Below are positions 55,981 through 64,000 of a DNA stretch of 64,000 bases, piece after piece. Position 1 is the first letter of the stretch, and each line of letters begins with the position of its first letter. The DNA is from Massariosphaeria phaeospora (lineage: Eukaryota > Ascomycota > Dothideomycetes > Pleosporales), in NCBI GenBank assembly GCA_011032825.1, contig JAADJZ010000006.1:124001-188000 (forward strand), in the 5' to 3' direction. The notes under the pieces are model-generated. The model was given only the letters and a program-made list of their open reading frames with translations, made no database searches and was not told where the DNA came from. A program made the position numbers and the translations under genes.

Positions 55981-58047
55981 ATGTTTTTATCTTTAGCTGG
56001 AGCGGTGAGCTTAGCAGTATCGCTCAATGTAGCATATTCAGTTACTGTCCCTTCACGGGTCAACAATTTGGAGGTCCCTTGGAAGAGGACCGGTCTTTCG
56101 GGTCACGTCAGTCGCAGTGACTACAAGTACCCAACCGATGGGTGTGTTCATGGACCAAAGTCAAGAAGTTGCTGGGGAGACGGCTTCGATATTAGTACTG
56201 ATATGGATTTGAAATGGCCAAACACTGGTAAGACAGTAAAGGTACGTTCCAGGACCATGATCAGTTAAGATTGATATTGACCGAACCCAGTACGACTTTG
56301 AAATCACGAATGTCACTCTGGCTCCGGACGGCTTCGAAAAGCCCATGATGGTGGTCAATGGGCAATATCCTGGACCGGTAAGCAACCGTGTTTCTCGCGT
56401 AGTGGAAAACAAGGCTGATATTCTAAAGACGATTGTCGCGGACTGGGGCGACGATATCGAAGTCGTCGTCAAGAATTCGCTTACCATAAACGGTACCGGG
56501 ATCCATTGGCACGGTATGAGGCAGCTCGGTTCCAACGAAATGGATGGTGTAGGCGGCGTCACCGAATGTCCAATTGCTCCGGGAGAGACAAAGATTTATA
56601 GGTTCAAGGCTACGCAGTATGGCTCTTCGTGGTGGCATTCCCATTACTCGATACAGTATGGGGAGGGTATAGTCGGAGGATTGATCATCAATGGACCATC
56701 GACGAAGAACTACGACATTGACTTGGGAATTTTGCCATTTACTGACTGGTTTCATGCGCCTCTGTGAGTACATCTGTAGTGTTTTCTCTGCAGACCCTGG
56801 CTTACAGAGCACCAGATTCACGGTCAATGCTGCAGCTCTTCGGGCTACGGGGCCACCAATTTCCGATAACCTCTTGGTCAACGGCTCGATGACGTCTGCT
56901 TCTGGCGGACAATATGCAGTCACTACTTTGACTCCAGGAAAGACGCACCTCCTCCGCCTGACGAATACCGGAATTAACAATTACGTGCACGTCGGCCTGG
57001 ATGGGCATAAATTCACCGTGATTGCAGCAGATCTAACTCCAATCGTACCATATGAGACTTCATCTGTCGTGCTTGCTGTCGGTAAGTACGACCCGTTTAT
57101 ACCATCCTTATACCGCCCCCTTCCACGCTCAGGAGTTCTTTGCTGAGTGGGAACGCTACTATAGGTCAACGCTATGACGTCCTCATCAGTGCGAACCAAA
57201 CTGTCGGCAACTACTGGTTGAGAGTAGGCACTGGTGGTAGATGTGACGGGCCAAATGCGAACGCCGCCAATATTGCAAGCATTTTCCGCTACGACGGCGC
57301 CAGCGACAGTCTACCCACTTCGAACGCAACGACTCCCCTACCAACCGGATGCTATGACGAAACTAATCTCGTGCCATTCATTGACACCCAGATTCCCCAA
57401 GAGGTGCCCGACAATTTAACGGTGGGATTCACCAACACGGCCGCGGAGAGCAACTTAGTGCAGTGGACTATCAACGGAAGCCCAATGCTTATCGATTTCA
57501 CAAGGCCAACTATTCAGCAAGTAATTGATGGGAATACGTCCTACAACCAAGCCGAGAACGTCTTTGCTATAGGCGAGGCACACCAGGTATGTGCTTCCGA
57601 TGAATGCCACCAGCTGGTACCTAATGCGTTACGCAGTTTCAATACTGGGTGATTCAACAATCAAACACGACTCCACCTCTTCCACACCCTATCCACCTCC
57701 ACGGTCACGACTTCTTCATCCTTGAATCTGGAAGCACGCCTTGGACAGGCGACATCTCTCGTCTGAAAGTTGACAACCCCGTCCGTCGCGACACCGCCAC
57801 GCTCCCCGCTGGAGGCTATCTCGTGCTAGCCTTTGAGTCTGACAACCCCGGTGCGTGGTTGATGCATTGTCATATTCCCTTTCACGTTTCCGCTGGCTTC
57901 GGCCTGCAGTTCGTCGAGAGACAAGATGAGATTTTGAGCAAGAGCGTGGGCGATCTGCAGGGTTTCCGCGACGGCTGCAAAAGTTGGGCCACTTTTCAGA
58001 CAGAATTCTGGCCTGATGGTTTCGAGCAAGGAGATTCGGGGCTATAA
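55981..58047 (+). CDS. Laccase (multicopper oxidase)
   Basis: Six exons: 55981-56241, 56291-56377, 56429-56763, 56810-57081, 57165-57586 and 57637-58047, 595 aa. Introns are 49, 51, 46, 83 and 50 nt. A signal peptide (residues ~1-20) makes it secreted. All four copper motifs are present: HWHGMRQ (1), WWHSHYSIQYG (2), PHPIHLHGHDFF (3) and HCHIPFHVSAGF (4). The protein ends with DSGL, the C-terminal plug of ascomycete laccases. The domain beginning YDFEITNVTLAPDG follows the first junction. It oxidises phenols with reduction of O2 to water; roles include melanin-type pigment, lignin-like substrate and detoxification. The third intron ends ...ACAGAG with two adjacent AGs, and only the second keeps the frame. 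The second intron is 3n without a stop, so retention adds 17 residues. Confidence 0.92.
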
Positions 58048-58717
58048 GGGTAACGAGCGGCGCCAGCTTTTGTGTTGTGTGAAATTTTTCCATATTTTGA
58101 TGCATGGCAGATGGAGTTATGGTGTTGGGTCTGCATACCGCATGGTTCTCATATACCACCTTCTTAATTATTCGCATTGCTGAAGGGAAGCAACGATATC
58201 TAATTCTTTTCTACATCTGGACTCTACACCTTTCAGATCTCAGCGAAGAAGTTTAGTGAGGGAGCCTTGTTTCTCAGCATTCTCATCATGTTGTTGTCAT
58301 AGCAGCTATACACAAAACTTGGCACTTTTCAAATCAGGGAGAGTCACGACAAAGTCTAGATGCCTCGAGATTGATCTAGCGACAAACTTCGACACTCTAG
58401 ACTGCCAATATTGCGCTAGGTCAGTTAGCTCGCGCCACTAAGGCGCAGTTTCCCCACCTGGGCATGCAACTAGCTCCGCCCCCATGTCATCCGCTTCTCT
58501 GCCCCATCCCATCTCAACTCAGCCGAGTTCTCTTTCCACCTTTCCAACAACCCTCACGTCTCTTCTTGCCGCCCACTGCCTTCTTTTGCGTCGTCTTGCG
58601 ATCGCTCTTGCATTTGTTTATTCTTTGTGCCCCCATTCACTCGCTTGTTAATGGCATTGGTGATCTCGGGCAACCGCAGCCGCAATCTAGAGCTAGGCGC
58701 AGCTTGTTCCAGCAGCG
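58048..58717. other. Intergenic region, kinase promoter
   Basis: No gene seen. The last ~220 bases before the kinase are pyrimidine-rich. Confidence 0.5.
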
Positions 58718-60844
58718 ATGAGTCTCTCCAAGCGGAACCGACGACCGCGCATATCGACGCCAACGACTCCAGTGCATGTGACTCATGTAGGGCATAACAG
58801 GAATTCCGGCGAAATAACTGGCTTGCCCCAGGTATGGAACGATGGGCTGTTCGGGAGGTGGCTGCAGGAAGATGAGAGGGTGTATTTGGACAATGGAAAA
58901 CTGGTTACGGTGCCCTCGAATGCGCCTATGAAAAAACAACCAGCGAAGAAAGAAGAATCTCATCCACCTGAAGACGCATATGCAGATATTGCATACAAGT
59001 TAGAACAGATGAGGACACCAGAAACACTACCTCAAGCGTTAGGAGGGCGGGCAAAGACCAGGATTCCGGTCTCGATAGACCGAAAACAACCTCCCCGGAC
59101 AGCCGAATTACGTCTAAATCATGATTCAGATATTGTCGCCTTCTACAAGGACAATGCGGAGAAGAACGGTGACGACATGGTATGGGATAAGAAGGGATCA
59201 GCTCATCAACAAGAACCTACTTATCAGACAACTCCCACTCCGAACCATGGTTCAACGAAGCATGCGCAGGCGCAAGCTGCTTCTCTTGAAAAACTCACGT
59301 CTAGACACCCAGACAATGCACTCAGATACAAGTCAGTCCTTGCACCGCCCAACAGCTTCGGCGCAGCGGGCGGAACGTTTCGGGCATATATCGATGCTCA
59401 TGCTCACGACAGGCATCAAGACGCCGACCAATCGACGCTCGTACCAGACGGTTCGGACGAGTCATCACTGCATCGTCAGCTTGATCCGAGTAACAGGGAG
59501 CGACTAGATCTAGTCCAGCAACCTCACTCTGATTCTGCTCCAAAGCCTGCTACAGAGCCACGAAAATTAAACTTACTATCGCTCCTAGACGGCATTGAGC
59601 CAAGACGGAAGAAGCCTAGTCAACAAGGGGTTTATGCGCAAACCTCAACACTTGAACAGCAAGCACCTGTTGCCCCTCCACTGGAGAAAATTCCAAACAA
59701 CCAGCTCAATGGACAGAATGCCTCACTTCACTCATCCTTGGAAGAGATACCTTCACGCATGGGGACTTCTATTGCTTCAAGTCTTTCCACCTCAATCACT
59801 GTCCCCGATGACGAAACAGCCCGGGTTTACGGTCTTACTTCGGGCCACACAGAGTTCAAAGCAATCATGCCCAAGTTTCTCCAGCACGTCGACTCGCTAG
59901 GTCATGGGTCATTGGGAGTTGTGGAAGAGGTCCGGATATCTCCTGACTATGCAACCTTCGTCCGTAAGCGTGTCCAGCTCCCGTACTATCGGCGCAAGCA
60001 GTATCTAGACATCATCCGCCAGGAAGCTCAGGTGCTGAAAACTCTGTCCCACAGTCACATTGTAGAGATGATTGGTAGCTATAGCGAGATGCCCCACTCT
60101 GGCCAAAAACAGTTCTACTCCCTTCTCATGGCTCCCGTGGGACAGCGAGACCTGAAGACATTTCTCGACATTTTCAGCGAACAATCCGCAACCCAAACCG
60201 AGTTATGGCGGCAAGTCCGGCGGGACTGGCTCCGGACGTGGTTCAAGTGCCTTTCTTCCGCTCTCGCGTACATCCACAGCAAGGGCGTGCGGCACCAAGA
60301 CATCAAACCCTCAAACATCGTGCACAGAGAGGCAACAATCTACTTCACAGATTTCAGTTCCGCCTCGGAGTTCGACATCGGCCAGACAACATCGACCGAA
60401 AATCCGGCGCGAACTTCGGCCATGTACGCGGCTCCAGAGGTGGTCAACAACAGCGAGAAGCTGAACCGTCACGGGCGTGGAACGGATGTTTTTGCGCTTG
60501 GAGGTGTCTTTGCCGAAATGCTTGTCGTGTTGCAAGATAACTCGATTGACGAGTACTTCGATTTTCTCTCGAATGGTACAAATAGGAAGAACGGGAGTGA
60601 AAACGGCCACGCGACTCAAGGAGCTCGACAGCCAGTCTGCTATGCTCACAAGCTAGGCATGATCGACACTTATTTCCGTGGCAACTACTTCTATGTGCAG
60701 TGCATCGCGCCCATGCTGGAAGCACACCGCGACCAGAGGCCGAGTGCGAAAGGAGCAGCCACGGCGATTCGAGGATATGTGTGGGGCCCAGTGAGGTCGT
60801 GCGCGTGCGACACGGAGTTTGATGAGCTGGAAGACGGAACCTGA
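58718..60844 (+). CDS. Protein kinase with N-terminal CRIB motif, divergent catalytic core
   Basis: Single-exon gene, 708 aa. Residues ~12-40 (ISTPTTPVHVTHVGHN, then SGEITGLPQVW) match the CRIB (Cdc42/Rac-binding) motif IS.P....H..HVG, suggesting GTPase regulation as in PAK. A polar linker (~50-385) has no domain. The kinase domain is ~390-700: a Gly loop with LGHGSLG, K417 (VRKRV), catalytic loop RHQDIKPSNIV, activation segment FTDFSSA and AAPEVV. The usual HRD is HQD and DFG is DFS, so activity is uncertain. The essential Lys, catalytic Asp (D528) and metal-binding Asp (D546) are all present. Such CRIB-kinases are common in Dothideomycetes, often in several copies. A PAK-like role is an inference from domain order. 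Confidence 0.85.
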   Translation: MSLSKRNRRPRISTPTTPVHVTHVGHNRNSGEITGLPQVWNDGLFGRWLQEDERVYLDNGKLVTVPSNAPMKKQPAKKEESHPPEDAYADIAYKLEQMRTPETLPQALGGRAKTRIPVSIDRKQPPRTAELRLNHDSDIVAFYKDNAEKNGDDMVWDKKGSAHQQEPTYQTTPTPNHGSTKHAQAQAASLEKLTSRHPDNALRYKSVLAPPNSFGAAGGTFRAYIDAHAHDRHQDADQSTLVPDGSDESSLHRQLDPSNRERLDLVQQPHSDSAPKPATEPRKLNLLSLLDGIEPRRKKPSQQGVYAQTSTLEQQAPVAPPLEKIPNNQLNGQNASLHSSLEEIPSRMGTSIASSLSTSITVPDDETARVYGLTSGHTEFKAIMPKFLQHVDSLGHGSLGVVEEVRISPDYATFVRKRVQLPYYRRKQYLDIIRQEAQVLKTLSHSHIVEMIGSYSEMPHSGQKQFYSLLMAPVGQRDLKTFLDIFSEQSATQTELWRQVRRDWLRTWFKCLSSALAYIHSKGVRHQDIKPSNIVHREATIYFTDFSSASEFDIGQTTSTENPARTSAMYAAPEVVNNSEKLNRHGRGTDVFALGGVFAEMLVVLQDNSIDEYFDFLSNGTNRKNGSENGHATQGARQPVCYAHKLGMIDTYFRGNYFYVQCIAPMLEAHRDQRPSAKGAATAIRGYVWGPVRSCACDTEFDELEDGT

Positions 60845-61363
60845 GCCCAACGGATGGCATGCCAGCCAACCCGTGTACATGCACTCAAGAAACGAAGAGC
60901 ATACCCAGCGGCGCGATTGTTTTGGTGTGTGGGGATGACGATCGATATTTTACCGGAACAAGGAAAGCCGCCGCTTCAGATCCCAAACGTTGGACCATGT
61001 TGCCGATTCAAAAACATGATCTGGTCTATCAACGGCCATGGAGATTCTAGACCACAAACTAGGGACGGTGGTGGTGAGTAGGCCTGTCCCGCACGAGAGA
61101 CCATATCTTCCTGCCATCAGAGGCGAGGTGGTGGATAAGGTTGAACGGGAGGAGCCTTTTGCCGGCATCTTGTGTTGGAGCAGGGAATACGGAATACCGC
61201 AGGCCCGGTTCGTGTTGGCGGGGTGGTGGAGTCCGTGCGACTCCAATCAACAAAAACCGCATCTGGAAAATTGCCGTGAGAGCTATGAGGTCCTGCGCGG
61301 TAGCTATGCGGATGGAGGAAGAGTCGGTATGGCCTTCGATTCGTTTTGTGGAGTCGCACTCTT

Positions 61364-61510
61364 AGAACCATGGTTCATCAAGATGACTCCTATAAGACCT
61401 TCGCTTCTTTCATCCTCCTCATCTCTTCACACACACACACCAAAAATCGAGATGAGGAGGATGAAAGAAGCGAAGGTCTTATAGGAGTCATCTTGATGAA
61501 CCATGGTTCT
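61364..61510. repeat. Perfect 62-bp inverted repeat (hairpin)
   Basis: Left arm 61364-61425 and right arm 61449-61510 are identical as reverse complements, separated by a 23-nt loop containing (CA)n. Beyond the arms the two flanks also pair with gaps (61340-61363 and 61511-61535, sharing TTCGTTTTGTGGAG). A transcript would form a long hairpin. A diverged copy of one arm and flank is at 6341-6490. Confidence 0.9.
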
Positions 61511-61530
61511 GAGAGGCTCCACAAAACGAA

Positions 61531-61603
61531 ACACCGACCCAGCTCACGCCGAAAACAAACAAGGCTCTCCGCAGCAAGTTTGAGCTTTGCGACAACCTTT
61601 TCT
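61531..61603 (+). repeat. 73-bp direct repeat, copy A
   Basis: Matches 61914-61986 in the same orientation, sharing CAGCTCACGC, AGGCTCTCCGCAGCAA and GAGCTTTGCGA. About 12 differences, nearly all C/T or G/A. Confidence 0.8.
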
Positions 61604-61913
61604 GTATGGCCTTCGACAATGTTATTAAGCTGACTAAGCGCACTCGGTTAGCTTGGCTAGCTTCCTCTCAGCTTGACTCGGCGAACGGGGTGTTCACGAG
61701 GGTGTTCAGGTGTCTGTCTACGCAGTCAAAAGCCTGCAGCTGTTGCAAAGGCCCAAAATAGAGTATGCGGCTGTCGGCTGTCCATTGGAGTTGGTCCCAG
61801 CAACCCTTCTCAACGTTACTACTCGCACCGCCCCCGATCATGGCGTCTGATGTCATAGCGTCTGACGTAAGCCGCAAACCTCAAGTCGCCCTTTGGTGCT
61901 GGTTATGTTAGCA

Positions 61914-61986
61914 ACACCCACTCAGCTCACGCTGAAAACAAATGAGGCTCTCCGCAGCAAATTCGAGCTTTGCGAAAACTTTCTCT
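61914..61986 (+). repeat. 73-bp direct repeat, copy B
   Basis: See copy A at 61531-61603. Its reverse complement also aligns with 6341-6395, so it belongs to the same family. Confidence 0.8.
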
Positions 61987-62468
61987 TCAGCCCGCTCAGC
62001 TCGTCTCTACCTGCTCGGTACAACCAAACGGTGATTGATCTTCAAGGCTCGCTTGCGCTGCTTCGACTTCGACTACATACGGCAGTTACTAGTGCAGGTA
62101 CTTTCACTCTGGAGACTGGTGCTGCAGGAGCGAGGGACCGTTGTGCTTGTGCTTGTGGTCTCTACGGATACAGATATCTGTCTGTAGCTGTGCTGCTGTG
62201 GAGCGACTCGAGCCTGGTGGCTGGGCCTGGCTGGTGCAGAAGAAGCCCAATAGAGTAACTAGGCGCATTCCGCCTGTCCACTAACCACCAGCGAAATGCA
62301 AACCCTCGCCGTGCGGCAATGTCGTGAAACCCGAAACGGCTAGTTTTCAGCTAGTCTTCAGCCCTTGCCCTACGGCGTAGCGATTACACCACATTGTTCG
62401 ACTTCCACAGCTGTGTCCTTATAGCTCGCCGCCGCCGCCGCCCCCTCCACCACACCACCTCCTCCGCC

Positions 62469-63743
62469 ATGCCGTTCCTTACCGCCCAGGGCATCCGCAT
62501 CATCCAGGTCCTCGTCGCCTCCACTGTCGTTCTCGCGCTCTTCTTCTTCACCGTCAGCCGCTTAGGTTCCGAACCGTGGAAGGATAGCAATCTCGCCAAT
62601 CATGTCAAGGTCCCAGAGAGCATATCGAGTCCGACGCTGCCGTTCAGCGCGCGAGCACCCGATCCCACGCCCGCAAATGCAACTCTCGACTTCCAGGAAA
62701 TCATCTACCTGAGCATGCCGTACCGGACAGACCGACAAGATGCGCTCTCTCTCATCGCGGCCGTGACTGGGCTGAAGCTTACTATGATACCTGGCGTACG
62801 TGTCACGACAGCCCCGCCTAATGCGGCGTATGCTCAGAATATGTTTGGCTAATCTACGGTGTAGGTTAAGGTTGAGGATATGCACCCGAAAGCGGCACCT
62901 GGACACATTGGCGATAATGATATGTCGGGTACTGCGGCGCTAGGAATCTGGAGGGCCCATGCGAATGTGTGGCGCTACATCATCGACAACAACATCCAGT
63001 CGGCGCTCGTTATTGAGGACGATGTGGATTGGGACGTCAATATCAAGGCCATCATGGGCAAGCTGAACTGGCAACTCAAATACAACAACACAATCCGGTG
63101 GGGCGCAGACAACGTAGAAAAGGGCTGGACGGAAGAGTGCCCATACGGTAAGCAACCCCCTCATAGTCCCTCAACCCCCCACCTAACACCCCCTCCCCCA
63201 GGCTGCGACTGGGACGAAATCTTCGTCGGCTCCTGCGGCGGCAAGCCCAACCGCGCCCGCCTCGACCTGCACCAAGTCTTCCCCGACCCGCACGCGCCCG
63301 CCCTCTCCGCCCTGCTCCCCTGGGCGCAAAAGGAAATGACGACAGACTGGAACCTGACCGAGTCAGCGGGCGTGCGCGTCGTAGCCCCAACCTTCGAGCC
63401 CCTCTGCCTGATGGGCTACGCGCTGACGCGGCTCGGCGCCATGCGCATGCTGTACCACATCGGCGGGTGGCGGCCCTTCGGCCACCCCGTCGACAACGAG
63501 ATCGCGTGGCGCACCGCCGAGGGCAAGATCAGCGGGTACACGATGATGCCGCCGGCGTTTGCGGCGTGGCGGGTGGGCGGCGCGCAGGATAGCGATAATG
63601 ATGCGGGGATGAATGCTCAGGCTGTGCAGAGTAAGGGGAGTAGTGCTGGGGAGAGCTTCTTTTTGAAGGACTCGGTTAGGAAGAGTCTGAATGGGTTCTT
63701 TGAGAAGGATTATTGGAGGGATATGGAGGGGGAGAGACGGTGA
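62469..63743 (+). CDS. GT25-like glycosyltransferase, type II membrane protein
   Basis: Three exons: 62469-62795, 62865-63147 and 63202-63743, 383 aa. Introns are 69 and 54 nt, the second 3n without a stop. A signal-anchor helix lies at residues ~10-28. The catalytic domain shows the GT25 pattern: EIIYLSMPYRTDRQDAL (donor-binding start), GIWRAHANVWRYIID, then SALVIEDDVDWD, with the acidic metal motif. Later, APTFEPLCLMGYALTRLGAMRML and HPVDNEIA are conserved as in fungal members. The family includes LOS β-galactosyltransferases and procollagen galactosyltransferase. Here a Golgi glycan modification is expected, and the acceptor is unknown. The C-terminal ~70 residues are polar and end EKDYWRDMEGERR. 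Confidence 0.85.
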
Positions 63744-64000
63744 TGCGGGGGGGAAGTGATGAGATGTGATGGGATGAGCTAGAATAGAAATACAAGAGCT
63801 TGAGTGATGTGCATTGCATGTATGAGTGGAGGTTTTTCATCCATGCACCCATCCATTGCAGCTTTTTCTTCCCCCACCGCCCAAACCTCTGACCCCGTTT
63901 TCGTAGCCCGTACCTGCTGCTAGCGCGCGAAGCCAATTTTCCCCTTCTACGCAGCTGCGCAGCGCTGTAGCAGACACCCACCCCATCCACGTACGCCATA
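63744..64000. other. 3' flank, window end
   Basis: No gene seen in the last 257 bases; the window may cut into a neighbour's promoter. Confidence 0.4.

Larger units (their letters stand above)
60845..62468. other. Repeat-rich intergenic region
   Basis: About 1.6 kb with no supported gene. It holds a perfect inverted repeat (61364-61510) and two direct copies of a further repeat (61531-61603 and 61914-61986). Open frames here run through the hairpin and are not convincing. Confidence 0.6.

Noticed and set aside
60859..61050. Short plus-strand frame after the kinase gene
   Set aside because: No start context or family; lies in the 3' flank of the kinase gene.
61038..61484. 148-codon plus-strand frame
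   Set aside because: It runs through the perfect hairpin and its right half is repeat DNA, so the frame is accidental.

Overview
The window is nuclear DNA of a filamentous ascomycete (Pezizomycotina). A Dothideomycete is my best guess, but that is an inference from the style of the proteins. The evidence is moderately GC-rich, densely packed genes on both strands and small spliceosomal introns. I placed about 37 introns, nearly all 46-115 nt, with GTRNGY-type donors and CTRAY branch sites 10-20 nt before the acceptor. The families are typical of this group: a laccase ending in DSGL, a NACHT-type NLR, a Histoplasma AMY1/Aspergillus AmyD-like intracellular amylase, a CRIB kinase and DUF3431 proteins. 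There is no operon structure, no CRISPR and no convincing tRNA or rRNA.

Layout. 1-8.2 kb: cytochrome b561 membrane protein, small secreted cysteine protein, GT8/GNT1-like glycosyltransferase, DUF3431 type II membrane protein, then a ~300-bp MITE. 10-17 kb: a 958-aa glutamine-rich protein followed by a NACHT NLR. 18-25.9 kb: WDR8 homologue convergent with a two-BTB protein, a four-exon GST, and a 78-aa complex I subunit (NDUFB4/B15-like) split over four exons. 26-32 kb: OGFr-domain protein, GH13 amylase, mitochondrial phosphate carrier. 32-41.7 kb: unknown 555-aa protein, FMP42-like MFS transporter, small unknown protein, APH-fold kinase, a 222-bp TA-flanked MITE, small Gly-rich protein. 42-49.9 kb: OSGIN-like FAD protein, VHS/GAT-type protein, App1-like phosphatase, small unknown gene. 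50.9-52.8 kb: 52-aa secreted peptide and a stand-alone RNase H protein. 52.7-56 kb holds no gene I can support. 56-64 kb: laccase, CRIB-kinase, a repeat-rich stretch with a perfect 62-bp hairpin, and a GT25-like glycosyltransferase.

The genes do not form one evident pathway. Three encode secretory-pathway type II membrane proteins (GT8, DUF3431, GT25), three encode exported products (4-Cys protein, 52-aa peptide, laccase), two are mitochondrial (phosphate carrier, complex I subunit), and several concern signalling or trafficking (CRIB kinase, WDR8, VHS/GAT protein, NLR). Mobile DNA is limited to short non-autonomous elements and relics whose differences are mostly transitions, as expected after RIP. 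No complete transposase was found.

The least ordinary items are the perfect hairpin within a dispersed repeat family, the two MITEs, the NLR with degenerate ankyrin-like tail, the divergent CRIB kinase, the single-cysteine secreted peptide, and 3n introns without stops whose retention would add residues to proteins. I did not find a clearly new multi-gene system.
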